IMG/VR virus record: IMGVR_UViG_3300042554_000003
Location: 1-24,582 of that record
From: a virus
Direction: 5' to 3' (one strand)
DNA length: 24,582 nt
A program made the position numbers and the translations under genes. Positions 13,395-21,369 of the stretch are shown piece by piece. Position 1 is the first letter of the stretch; each line of letters opens with the position of its first letter. The notes beneath the pieces are model-generated. The model saw only the letters and a list, made by a program, of their open reading frames with translations. It was not told where the DNA came from and did not search any database.

Positions 13395-15374
13395 TTACGC
13401 TATGGCCAAGAAAATGTACGTTCCGCCGTTGGCGTTGATGGCCGCAGGGGCGGTGCTTGTCAATTCAAAACCTGCGGCGTAAGCGTCAACGTAATCAGTT
13501 GATGTTACTTCGGCAGCATTGCTGTTAAACAGCAGGTATGGATCGTTGCCAGCTATGATGCCTCGGGAAGTATCCCAAACATACCAATCGCCCGTTGAGT
13601 CTGTGCGCTTGATAAGCACAAATCTTGCGCCAGTATTAAAGTTGCAGTTAATTTGCTGAGTTGTAGCTGTGCCTGTGTATGAGCCAACCTTGGACACGCC
13701 AAGGCAAGAGGCAAACAGGTAGGCTACGTAAGTTCCCGCGCTGGCATTTGTTGTGGTGCTTGTCCCAATGCTAAAAACAGAAGCTGTTGGCGTTGTGCTA
13801 TTCCAACGAGTTGCGCCTGTGGCTGCTGCGGCTGTGCTGTTTAAAACAAGGTATTGTGTGTTAGCAAGCGCAGAACAATACGTGTCCCAATCGGCGGTTG
13901 TATCTCTACGCTTAACAATTATTAACTCAGGCACTACGCCCAAGTTATGCGTTTGAGTTGTATTACTTCCCGTCCCCGTATAGCAAACCTCATCAAAAAA
14001 ACTGGGGGCACGGCGAAAAAAGTAGTTGATGTATGAGTAACCTGAAAGGTTTGTATCGTAGTTAAAAAACTGCCCCGGATCTAGCCCTTGACCAATGACG
14101 CCGTTTTGTCTGTTAAAGAAATAACCAACCGCACCAGGGTTGGGTTCACCGTTTGAAGAAATTGTGTACAACGCCGTATAGTTGCGCAGTCGGTCAAAGT
14201 CAACAAAGCCGCCAACAGCGCCTGAACCCGCTGATCCGCCAGCACCGCCTGACCTGTTCATAGTCAGTACCATGTCTGTTGTCATGGCAATATTAGGTGT
14301 AATTATTGGTGCGCTAGTGTCATCCCCTGTGCGCGTAAGAGTGCCAAACACAGTCGTGCCCAATCCAGGAATTTGCATTGGGCCACGGCGGATGGCGATG
14401 TAGATGTAGGTAGAAGCGCTAGTGTTTACTTCGCTACTTGTAGATGTAATTTGAAAGCCTGTTGCTAATGGTCTACCATATTCAACAGACGATTCAGCAT
14501 TTGCCAAATTTGCTTGCAACGGAGAATCAGCTGTAACAACAACCATACCACGCATGATGTCCATAATTTGCCAATTGTCTGTGCCCGTAGTATTTTTAAT
14601 CATTACCCATTGAGGTTCGTAGCCAAGCGTGACAACAGGGCCAGTAGCAGAACCATTACCTGTATAAGACCCACACGAAATCACATTTTCTGTAGAAAGT
14701 TGGCCAAAGCCACTTGCGTTGTGGGCAAATAGGTAGGCTACGTATGTGCCTCCAGAAGCGTTGACACTTGCGTCAGTGCCTACGCTAAACACCGTGCTTG
14801 TTGGAGTTGTGCTGTTCCAGCGTGTAGCCCCTGTTGCTACTGCGGCTGTAGAATTAAGCACCATGTATTGAGTATTTGCCAAACTGCGATGGTAAACCTG
14901 CCAATCTGCTGTTGTATCTGTGCGTTTGACAATAATGCAACCAGGCACTGAATCAAGACTGTGGGCAATGGTTGTGTTTGAACCCGTACCCGTATAAGTC
15001 ACAACATCAAAGAACTTTGGCTGCTCTCGAAATGTCCATGAAACGTAAGTGGCCGCAGATGTGTTGTAGTCAGCATCAGCACCAATCGTAAATCCAGTTG
15101 CTGCAAATGCAGTTAGCCCTGTGCTTTCGGTCGCTTCTGCAGCGGTTGTTTCTGAAGCAAGCGATTTTGTAGCCCCTCGCGTTGTATCAGTTAAACGATG
15201 GCCAGTTGCGCCTGAACGGCCTTTTATCCAAACCATCCCGCCATCACCCGCCAAATCAATGTTATTGGTGATAGTCTGCGCACCGCCGTTGCCCGTATAC
15301 AAGTATGTGCTAAACACTTGTTCAATGTACGGGGTGCTTTGTTCTCCACTAGCAGCGGCAAATAGTGCAAGCAT
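13395..15374 (-). CDS. Large tail fibre / receptor-binding-like protein with duplicated domain
   Basis: The protein has 659 residues. ATG 15374 is chosen because it forms TAATG with the previous stop and GGAAAAGTGG lies upstream; an in-frame ATG at 15434 would add 20 residues inside the previous gene. The protein is Thr/Ser/Gly/Ala-rich. Residues ~123-217 and ~462-555 are copies of one domain (YTGTGSNTT..H, P..IIVKR.DTTADW, LANTQY.VLNSTAA, GTYVAYLFA). Partial related units occur at ~23-117, ~235-330 and ~565-659. I have seen this repeat type in phage and phage-like surface proteins of uncertain role. A central Gly-rich segment (376-389) may be a hinge. A fibre or host-binding role is inferred from composition and from the chaperone gene downstream. 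Confidence 0.7.
   Translation of the reverse strand: MLALFAAASGEQSTPYIEQVFSTYLYTGNGGAQTITNNIDLAGDGGMVWIKGRSGATGHRLTDTTRGATKSLASETTAAEATESTGLTAFAATGFTIGADADYNTSAATYVSWTFREQPKFFDVVTYTGTGSNTTIAHSLDSVPGCIIVKRTDTTADWQVYHRSLANTQYMVLNSTAAVATGATRWNSTTPTSTVFSVGTDASVNASGGTYVAYLFAHNASGFGQLSTENVISCGSYTGNGSATGPVVTLGYEPQWVMIKNTTGTDNWQIMDIMRGMVVVTADSPLQANLANAESSVEYGRPLATGFQITSTSSEVNTSASTYIYIAIRRGPMQIPGLGTTVFGTLTRTGDDTSAPIITPNIAMTTDMVLTMNRSGGAGGSAGSGAVGGFVDFDRLRNYTALYTISSNGEPNPGAVGYFFNRQNGVIGQGLDPGQFFNYDTNLSGYSYINYFFRRAPSFFDEVCYTGTGSNTTQTHNLGVVPELIIVKRRDTTADWDTYCSALANTQYLVLNSTAAAATGATRWNSTTPTASVFSIGTSTTTNASAGTYVAYLFASCLGVSKVGSYTGTATTQQINCNFNTGARFVLIKRTDSTGDWYVWDTSRGIIAGNDPYLLFNSNAAEVTSTDYVDAYAAGFELTSTAPAAINANGGTYIFLAIA
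13710..13991 (-). repeat. Second copy of the duplicated fibre domain
   Basis: It encodes residues 462-555 of the 659-residue fibre protein, related to the copy at 14724-15008. Long identical runs, such as TGATRWNSTTPT, are shared at protein level, and the DNA is also clearly similar. Confidence 0.8.
14724..15008 (-). repeat. First copy of the duplicated fibre domain
   Basis: It encodes residues 123-217 of the 659-residue fibre protein. The copy at 13710-13991 has the same order of motifs: YTGTGSNTT, IIVKR, DTTADW, LANTQY, LNSTAA, ATRWNSTTPT, TYVAYLFA. Confidence 0.8.
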
Positions 15375-16030
15375 TAGCGCACCACTTTTCCGTAAATGGT
15401 TGTACCTGCATCGCGTGTCCACAACAACACCCAATCAGTGCCAGATGTTTGCAAAGTTACGCCGTTAAGGGAAAAAGTTGTTGTGGTAGCGCCAGTTGAT
15501 GTAATCCAGTTGATTGAAGGCCAAGTGATTGTGGCTGCGCCAAGGTTTACGCCTTCAATAAACAATTCACCCAAATTGCCGCTAGGGGGCCAGTTTGTTA
15601 CGGTTAACGTAACTGTGCCTGTGGGCGCCCAGCGCTGAACTGAGCCGTTGGTGTAATCTAGCGCAGAAGTCGTAGTGCTGTCGTAGTAGGTGTACCCAGT
15701 GTCTTTGAACATTGCCCTACGAAGGATCGTGTCCGTCTGGTTAACCGCACCAGTGCCTTTTGGTGTGACGTTAATGTCAATGTTGGCATCTGTGCCGTCC
15801 GCCGACAATGTATTGCCAACCAAAGTCACGCCAGCTGCCGCAACATTGGTGTCAAAAGTTGTAGACAGAACAGTTGTAGCCGTAAGAGAAGACGCCGAAA
15901 CAGCTTTACCTGCGGTCAAGTTGTTGACCGACACTTGTTTGGTGGCCCCAGACTGAACAATCGGCAAAACTTCCGTACCCGCAAGCGGGGTCGTTGCCGC
16001 AGGTAACTGGGAAATTTTTAAGTCGGCCAT
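15374..16030 (-). CDS. Tail fibre-like structural protein
   Basis: The protein has 218 residues starting MADLKISQLPAATTPLAGTE, followed by VLPIVQSGATKQVSVNNL. This opening is very common in phage tail fibre and appendage proteins. The middle holds short beta motifs (VTLVGNTLSADGTDANIDIN), and the C-terminal ~100 residues (NGSVQRWAPTGTVTLTVTNW to the end) look like a compact beta sandwich. The start lies eight bases after the 101-residue gene, with AAGG upstream. The end overlaps the large fibre gene. It probably forms part of the same appendage, which I infer from co-location. Confidence 0.7.
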   Translation of the reverse strand: MADLKISQLPAATTPLAGTEVLPIVQSGATKQVSVNNLTAGKAVSASSLTATTVLSTTFDTNVAAAGVTLVGNTLSADGTDANIDINVTPKGTGAVNQTDTILRRAMFKDTGYTYYDSTTTSALDYTNGSVQRWAPTGTVTLTVTNWPPSGNLGELFIEGVNLGAATITWPSINWITSTGATTTTFSLNGVTLQTSGTDWVLLWTRDAGTTIYGKVVR

Positions 16031-16038
16031 GATTAACC

Positions 16039-16344
16039 TTACATGTAATAGCTGATGTTCAGCTTGGCGCCGCCAACCTGTTCAATGAACTTAATGTTGG
16101 TCAAGTCACCATCATACTGCAAAGGAATACCAACTGCTAAAGGCATCCCTACTGATGCGCTTGGCGAAGTTCCGTCATCACGCCAACGAACCGCTTGGCC
16201 TTCAGCAACAATCAAAGCAAACACGGGTTGAGCGTTTAATCCGTTGGGTGTTCTTTGGGGAACTGTCAAATTGGTGGCGCTAGACAGGGTAGTGATTTGC
16301 TGATAACCCATGCAGGTCGTTACAGCTTTTAAATTCATGGACAT
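16039..16344 (-). CDS. 101-residue phage structural protein, function unknown
   Basis: The start at 16344 has GGAG nine bases upstream. The protein begins MSMNLKAVTTCMGYQQITTL and continues with a VPQRTPNGLNAQPVFALIVA segment, VRWRDDGTSPSASVGMPLAV and FIEQVGGAKLNISYY. This reads as a single small beta-rich domain with no membrane segment. Small proteins with the 'RWRDDG..P....G' pattern are common in phage structural blocks, where they are usually unnamed. It sits between two fibre-like genes, so an appendage or baseplate-like component is likely. Confidence 0.65.
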   Translation of the reverse strand: MSMNLKAVTTCMGYQQITTLSSATNLTVPQRTPNGLNAQPVFALIVAEGQAVRWRDDGTSPSASVGMPLAVGIPLQYDGDLTNIKFIEQVGGAKLNISYYM

Positions 16345-16346
16345 GT

Positions 16347-17945
16347 TTAAAATCTCCGAGGTTGAGTAAATGAGCGCAAACGCATTGTAATTTCATTGCC
16401 AATACTTGGGGTAGTGCTAAAAAGCCACCCAGTGTTGTTGCCTGCGTCTACGTTTGTGATGGCCAAAGCATCAAAAATTGCACCGCCAGTAGCGTTGCTG
16501 TCTTGAATTGTCAAATACTCAACGGTGTTTGTCCCGCTGGCGTCAGAGATGGTGGCCTGCGATCCAAATGTTGTTGCGTACAAATATTTAGGGTTTGTAC
16601 CTGATGTGGCAAATGCTCCAACAGTGCTTGTTGTACCTGACTTGAGTTTCAACGTGCCGTTGGTCATTGTCAGTGTGCGTGTGGAACCCATAGTCAAAGC
16701 ATCTTGCATTTCCCAAGTGCCACCAATTCCGTTAAACGTAACTGGAAAATCAAGAGTTTGACTTGCGGTGGTTATAGTTTGAGATGTGGTTGCGGCAAAT
16801 GTCCAAACACCTGTTCCAGCCGTAACTGTCATTCCTGTAGACAGAACTAAATTACCGTAAATAACTGGAGTTATATCAACCAAAGTTGATCCTGAAAAAC
16901 CAGTAAAGTCTACTGTACCAACAACCCTAGTAACAGTACCAAGGTTAATAACATCTGCGCCTGCTGTGATATAAAAATTAGCGGCATTTGCAAAGCTACC
17001 GCCAGCACTAGTAGACCCGCCATTAAGACTGCGTTGTTGCCCCCCTATACCAATTCCAATAACTTCAACTGTTCTTGAGCCTGTTAAGGTAAGTCCTGTT
17101 GCTGTTGCGGTTGAATAAACACTTGCATTTAATCCAATAATAACTAGTTTTCCAGTACCAAAAGCCAATACGCGAGTGTTGGTACCGCCTGAAGTAAACA
17201 GCCCAGTTGTCAGCGTATAGCCGTTTAAATCCAACGTGCCATTGGTTAGTGTGCAAGTGCGTGTAGCACCAGAAGTTAGTGCGGCTTGAAGTTGCCAAGT
17301 GCCACCTACTCCGTTAAAGGTGAATGGGCGGTCAAAGGTAACACCAGCAGTGTCAATTGTCTTTGTTCCAGATGTGGCGGCAAACGTAAGAGCGTTTGCA
17401 GTAGCGGTTGCCGACATCCCCGTAGACGCTTTAAAATTTCCATAAATAGTTGCTGGCGTTGTTCCAAGCGCCCCAGCATACCCTGTTGGGTTTGTGCCAT
17501 CGGTAAAATCTAAATCTCTATATGCTGGTGCAGTACCCAAGCTAAAAGTTCCCGTACCCGCAGTAATCCTAAACGAAATACTGTTAGCTTCCGTAACTGT
17601 TCCGGGTTGAAGCGTCCTCGCTGTTGCGCTTGAGTTGGTGCAAATAATTAAAGGCGTACCACTAACCGCCATAGTCGTAGCACCAGTAAAGATCGTGCCT
17701 GTGCTGTTCAACGAGATCGTGTTTGTGCCAAAGGCAAGCGTGCCCGTAAAGCCCGTCATGGTCAGGGCTTGAATTGTTGGGCTGATATCAAGCGTGACTG
17801 TACCAGAGCCAGAGTTGGCGTCAAACGCCGCAGTGTCACCAGAACCCGGCACAGACGCGCCAGAAAGACTACCAGAAAGCAAAGACCAGTTGGTTGTGCT
17901 GTTCCAGTCACCTGTGCCGCCTGTTACCCAAAATCGTGCAGCCAT
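16347..17945 (-). CDS. Adhesin-like repeat protein, putative tail appendage
   Basis: This 532-residue protein begins MAARFWVTGGTGDWNSTTNW, an opening seen in beta-solenoid or adhesin-like proteins of phages and bacteria. It is very rich in Thr, Gly, Ser and Ala. Residues ~166-260 and ~361-457 are diverged copies of one unit (IYGN...STGM.....A....TFAAT, FTFNG[VI]GGTW, TRT.T[LM]TNGTL). The C-terminal part has VEYLTIQDSNATGGAIFDAL and VDAGNNTGWLFS, a motif typical of such surface proteins. No signal peptide or autotransporter barrel is present, so it is more likely a virion appendage than a secreted host adhesin. The start is two bases after the previous gene. Confidence 0.65.
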   Translation of the reverse strand: MAARFWVTGGTGDWNSTTNWSLLSGSLSGASVPGSGDTAAFDANSGSGTVTLDISPTIQALTMTGFTGTLAFGTNTISLNSTGTIFTGATTMAVSGTPLIICTNSSATARTLQPGTVTEANSISFRITAGTGTFSLGTAPAYRDLDFTDGTNPTGYAGALGTTPATIYGNFKASTGMSATATANALTFAATSGTKTIDTAGVTFDRPFTFNGVGGTWQLQAALTSGATRTCTLTNGTLDLNGYTLTTGLFTSGGTNTRVLAFGTGKLVIIGLNASVYSTATATGLTLTGSRTVEVIGIGIGGQQRSLNGGSTSAGGSFANAANFYITAGADVINLGTVTRVVGTVDFTGFSGSTLVDITPVIYGNLVLSTGMTVTAGTGVWTFAATTSQTITTASQTLDFPVTFNGIGGTWEMQDALTMGSTRTLTMTNGTLKLKSGTTSTVGAFATSGTNPKYLYATTFGSQATISDASGTNTVEYLTIQDSNATGGAIFDALAITNVDAGNNTGWLFSTTPSIGNEITMRLRSFTQPRRF

Positions 17946-17947
17946 AT

Positions 17948-18118
17948 TTATTCCTCAACAGGCTCGTCAACCACAACAGGAGGGTTCTTGACAAAATCAT
18001 CCCACTTGTCGTAACGGGCTTGCTTCATGGCCTCAATCTCAGCATCCGTCAGGCCGTGGTCATCCGCCAAATGCAAGGCATCTGTAAACCCGTTAATGGT
18101 GAAGTCAATTTTTATCAT
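17948..18118 (-). CDS. 56-residue acidic protein, function unknown
   Basis: The frame starts at 18118, overlapping the previous stop as ATGA, and ends two bases before the adhesin-like gene. The protein begins MIKIDFTINGFTDALHLADD. It has an LTDAEIEAMKQARYDKWDDF helix and an acidic Pro/Val tail (VVVDEPVEE). It has no membrane segment or metal-binding cysteines. The coupling on both sides supports a real gene. The beta-hairpin plus helix pattern is common among small phage proteins placed before fibre genes, but no function can be assigned. Confidence 0.7.
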   Translation of the reverse strand: MIKIDFTINGFTDALHLADDHGLTDAEIEAMKQARYDKWDDFVKNPPVVVDEPVEE

Positions 18119-18486
18119 GCCAAAAATTTCAGTTTGTATAAAGTGCTCAAATACAACTCAACGATTCCATCAATCAAATTCTGAAGCGCAGAGTCAGTTT
18201 TGTCAATAAACTCATAACGCATCTGCTCAATTTCAGCCAGCGAAGCCTCAAGAAATTGAACAATGTTAGATGTCTTTTTGGCTGATTGCCGTGAAATTGG
18301 GCCAATCAAGCCGTGACGGCCTTGGTACGCTTCAGCAAATCCATCCGCCAAATCAATGATGCCATCATAAAACGTATTGAGCGCTGTGTGCTTGGAAAAA
18401 CTGCGCGTGTTAAGGTGGACGCTGTGCGCCACATCTCTGGCCAAAAACAACGCGCCTACAAAATCAGCGCAGGTGCACTTACTCAT
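18115..18486 (-). CDS. DUF5856-like helical protein
   Basis: The protein has 123 residues and starts at 18486 in an ATGA overlap with the portal stop. It contains ARDVAHSVHLNTRSFSKHTA, LNTFYDGIIDLADGFAEAYQ and GRHGLIG, followed by two long helices. This matches my memory of the DUF5856 family, small phage proteins thought to have a four-helix, Dps/ferritin-like fold. His and Asp/Glu residues in the first helices could be metal ligands, but I cannot confirm a complete site. The N-terminus has two cysteines (CTC). Its placement right after the portal is unexplained. Confidence 0.6.
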   Translation of the reverse strand: MSKCTCADFVGALFLARDVAHSVHLNTRSFSKHTALNTFYDGIIDLADGFAEAYQGRHGLIGPISRQSAKKTSNIVQFLEASLAEIEQMRYEFIDKTDSALQNLIDGIVELYLSTLYKLKFLA

Positions 18487-20672
18487 ACAGGCACTCCCAT
18501 CATTTGTTGCGGCATACCTTCACCCATATCCGGCAGTTGCTGGGGCGACATTTGAGGCATACCAGACACCAAATCTCCCGTGTCAAGCGCGGCGGCAATC
18601 GTGCCCATCACAATGTCTTGAATTTGCTCGGGCGACATGCCAGCTTGCACCGCAGAGATACGTTGTGTCTCAGCTGCGTATGCCTTAACCATAGCCTCAA
18701 ACTCTTTAATCTCGTTGGTACGGGCAATTTCCGAATTCTTGACATTATCCAACATTCCAACCATTTGATCCATTTGCTGACCCATGGCTTGAATTTGTTG
18801 CTGTGCGGCTTGCAACTCAGGCGAGGCATCGCCGTCGCTAGTAAGTCTGGGGTCAATCGTCTTGGCAAACCGCTTGGCCATCTCTTGAGCGCCAGGCCAG
18901 TCCATGTTCTTGACAAACAAATCACCCGCAACTTTCCACAGATCAGGATTGCCTTGCAATAATTGGCCCATTGCGTCAAGCGCCTCTTGCCGTTTGGTGG
19001 CGTAGCCTGGGCCGGTGGTCGCCACCACGTCGTACTTACCCACGCCGGGGTTGTAAATCTTATCAATGATGATGCCATCTTGATCACGAATTTCCCGCAC
19101 CGGTTCTTCTTGCTCGGGATTGATCTTGGCCATTTTTGTCACGCCATCTTCGCCAATAATTCGGGCAACGCGCTGTGTGTCATAAATCTTAGGAATTAAA
19201 TCAACCAGTTGGCGGGCAATGTGCCGCACACCACGGGTTAAATTGTCACCATAATGGTACGTGCCAACATCGCCCTCGCGCTGGCGTGCCATGATGGCTT
19301 TGCCCGAACGCTCGTTGCCGCCTTGGCCAAGCGATGCGTTGTATTGCCCCGTTGTAGCCTTGATGTCCTCAGATGCACCTGCTTTGGCCTGTAATAGACC
19401 GCTAGAGGCCATTGGAGGCTGCGCACGCTGGGGTAGTGGCAAAGCACTACCTTGACCGTCTGTAACGTCTGGATTGACCTCCAAATACGGCCAATTTGTC
19501 GTGTTTGCAGTCTTCCACTTGTCCTCATAGCCTTCAAACTGGCCGCCATAGCCAATAAACGGTGCTTTGGGCGCCAGTGCAAGCATCTCAGCCTCTTGCG
19601 ACACCCAATAGTTGTACATGCGCTGGGCATCCTTGGCATTACGCACTAAGCCGCTAACGTAAAGCCTGCCATCAACCTCAAATTCATTGCCAACAATGCG
19701 AATAACAGGGATCCACTTGCCGGCCCAGTCGTTTTGCTCCAAGATCTCATAGCCGTTAATCTTGCAATAGCGCACGCGAGGGCGGTCTGCCTCGCGGGTG
19801 CGTCTTGGTTTGCCGTAAACAGCTCTCAAATCCTTGTCTTCAGGCGTGCCGTTAAAAGCCGTCGCGTTGCCGGGGTACAAATTAAGCGTCGTGCGGTCGT
19901 AGTCAATGTAGTAGTAATCAGCAATCCGAATGGTGTCCTCGTTCAACCAATTTGAAATAGACTGATCACCAACACCTAACGATTGCAGCGTTGTAATGGG
20001 CGCGGCATTAGGGTACATGCGCTCATAGTCATCGCGGGTCACATCTTCAGTCACAAAACACCACTTGGCATCTGCGCCAGTGGGGTCTTGAATTGTTGGA
20101 TCCATGTAAACCGAAAAACTGTTGCGAACACGGCCAATCTTAATGTCCTGATCAAACGTATCCTCGTCGCAATACTCAGTCAAAAGGCGGATATAACCTT
20201 CGCCATAAGCCACTTGGTTCTCGCAAGCCGTGTCGTACGCCACATCAGCGTCCGAGATGTACTCAATGTGGCGAATCATGCCGTTCAAAATTTCAGCAAC
20301 CTGCAAATCAGCCTTGTCATCCACCGGAATGACCTTGGCACCAGGGCGGTTCTGCCTCATGTCATTCGTCACCTGACGAACGTGCTGCGGCAACTTGTTA
20401 ATCGTCAAGCAAGGGCGAGCGTTGATGGTCTGACCCTGCACCGCGCCGCGAGTAGCCAACACATCCGCAGGCCACTGCCAATGATTGTCAGGCGATCCAG
20501 CATAAAACCGCAAATCGTCAATCTCGTCCTCACGGGACTCAGACAACGCAGACATCGCCAAATCAAGCCGTGATCGTGCGGTTGCCAAAATGCTGGCATT
20601 ACTTTGGTCTTTGGCCGAGCCGCCAACAGCAACTGCTGCTGCGGCTACGATGCCTGTTGGATCTTGTGCCAT
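18483..20672 (-). CDS. Portal protein, P22 gp1-like
   Basis: The protein has 729 residues starting at ATG 20672 (MAQDPTGIVAAAAVAVGGSA). An in-frame ATG 45 bases upstream lies inside the preceding small gene and is rejected. P22 portal has 725 residues, so the length is nearly identical. Features are DIKIGRVRNSFSVYMDPTIQ, YERMYPNA and a GPGYATKRQEALDAMGQLLQ helix, plus a C-terminal Gln/Met-rich coiled-coil region (residues ~615-700) like the long barrel or helical tail of P22-type portals. The portal is a dodecamer at one capsid vertex: DNA passes through it during packaging and ejection, TerL docks on it, and later the gp4-like protein does. Confidence 0.92.
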   Translation of the reverse strand: MAQDPTGIVAAAAVAVGGSAKDQSNASILATARSRLDLAMSALSESREDEIDDLRFYAGSPDNHWQWPADVLATRGAVQGQTINARPCLTINKLPQHVRQVTNDMRQNRPGAKVIPVDDKADLQVAEILNGMIRHIEYISDADVAYDTACENQVAYGEGYIRLLTEYCDEDTFDQDIKIGRVRNSFSVYMDPTIQDPTGADAKWCFVTEDVTRDDYERMYPNAAPITTLQSLGVGDQSISNWLNEDTIRIADYYYIDYDRTTLNLYPGNATAFNGTPEDKDLRAVYGKPRRTREADRPRVRYCKINGYEILEQNDWAGKWIPVIRIVGNEFEVDGRLYVSGLVRNAKDAQRMYNYWVSQEAEMLALAPKAPFIGYGGQFEGYEDKWKTANTTNWPYLEVNPDVTDGQGSALPLPQRAQPPMASSGLLQAKAGASEDIKATTGQYNASLGQGGNERSGKAIMARQREGDVGTYHYGDNLTRGVRHIARQLVDLIPKIYDTQRVARIIGEDGVTKMAKINPEQEEPVREIRDQDGIIIDKIYNPGVGKYDVVATTGPGYATKRQEALDAMGQLLQGNPDLWKVAGDLFVKNMDWPGAQEMAKRFAKTIDPRLTSDGDASPELQAAQQQIQAMGQQMDQMVGMLDNVKNSEIARTNEIKEFEAMVKAYAAETQRISAVQAGMSPEQIQDIVMGTIAAALDTGDLVSGMPQMSPQQLPDMGEGMPQQMMGVPV

Positions 20673-20673
20673 A

Positions 20674-20811
20674 TTATTTTTTCTTCGGTGTGGCCGCGCG
20701 CTTGACAGCGTAAGCAATTGCCACGGCCTGCTTCACAGGCTTGCCAGCGGCAACTTCGGCCTTGACGTTTTTGCGAAATGCTTCAGGTGTTTTTGATTTA
20801 ACAAGCGGCAT
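20674..20811 (-). CDS. 45-residue Lys-rich small phage protein
   Basis: The frame starts at ATG 20811 and ends TAA one base before the portal ATG. It begins MPLVKSKTPEAFRKNVKAEV and continues AAGKPVKQAVAIAYAVKR, then ends in a Lys-rich tail. This pattern of a small basic protein with an 'A[FL]..NV..E..AGKP.KQA.AIAY..KR' core is very common in phages near terminase and portal genes, where it is almost always unnamed. One amphipathic helix is expected. It may bind nucleic acid, but this is only an inference from charge. Confidence 0.8.
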   Translation of the reverse strand: MPLVKSKTPEAFRKNVKAEVAAGKPVKQAVAIAYAVKRAATPKKK

Positions 20812-20812
20812 T

Positions 20813-21214
20813 TTATTGACCGTGAATGACTGCAAAGTTAATTACAACAGCTTCGGATAGATTGCCGCCGCTGATATTTCGCAAAGTAATTGTGCAAGTG
20901 CCAGCGCTCATACTGCTAATCCAGCAGTTATATGCGCCCGATGTAGCACCAGAACTTACGTTCAAAATAATCACATCTTTAACGCTGATCAAGTTGTTGG
21001 TCAACGTAAAAGTTACGTTGGTTAACGTATTGAGCGTCGCACTGTCTGTTGTGATACGGCCCATGCTTGCATTGACCGTTACTCCGGTTGATTTGCTTGT
21101 GGCTTGCGTTACAGCCCCTTGCGCGCTAGAGGCGTAGCCAAGTTCTTCACTCGCATAGCAAGTGGTAAATTCTGGGTCTAGGAATGCAACACCAGTTGCT
21201 TTGGTGTTAGACAT
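20813..21214 (-). CDS. 133-residue virion protein candidate sharing an N-terminal peptide
   Basis: The start at 21214 forms TAATG with the preceding stop. The protein begins MSNTKATGVAFLDPEFTTCY, which matches the start of the 150-residue protein at 9448-9900 in about 13 of the first 16 residues. The rest (TQATSKSTGVTVNASMGRIT, then a TLTNVTFTLTNNLISVKDVI segment and ending in AVVINFAVIHGQ) looks like one beta-sandwich domain, as in head fibres or decoration proteins. It lies between terminase and portal, away from the other capsid surface genes. A virion surface role is a guess. Confidence 0.6.
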   Translation of the reverse strand: MSNTKATGVAFLDPEFTTCYASEELGYASSAQGAVTQATSKSTGVTVNASMGRITTDSATLNTLTNVTFTLTNNLISVKDVIILNVSSGATSGAYNCWISSMSAGTCTITLRNISGGNLSEAVVINFAVIHGQ

Positions 21215-21366
21215 TATTTCTTCTTTGCTGTTTTAGCAGACTCTTTAAAATCTTTGGCCGAAGGCGCCGCCTTTGTGCCAGGCTTGTTCATCTTCTCTTT
21301 AGAACCAGCAGCAATCCGTGCTTGCTTTGCGTGAATGTTTGCATAAAGACCGGGTTTCGTAGCCAT
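21214..21366 (-). CDS. 50-residue Lys-rich phage protein ('KPGLYANIHAK' type)
   Basis: The frame starts at ATG 21366, with GGAAG upstream, and ends TAA at 21214 in a TAATG overlap. The protein begins MATKPGLYANIHAKQARIAA and contains GSKEKMNKPGTKAAPSAKDF and a Lys-rich tail. The KPGLYANIHAK and KPGTK-APSAK-F pattern is a very frequent small phage family near terminase and portal genes. I know of no experimental function. It is strongly basic and probably unfolded alone, so contact with DNA or an acidic protein is possible. Confidence 0.85.
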   Translation of the reverse strand: MATKPGLYANIHAKQARIAAGSKEKMNKPGTKAAPSAKDFKESAKTAKKK

Positions 21367-21369
21367 GAT

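Noticed and set aside
15375-15434. Longer start for the 659-residue fibre gene
   Set aside because: The extra 20 codons overlap the end of the 218-residue gene, while the internal ATG forms the TAATG junction used elsewhere in this operon.
19983-20573. 196-codon open frame on the plus strand
   Set aside because: It lies entirely inside the portal gene on the opposite strand, and its product has no recognisable domain.
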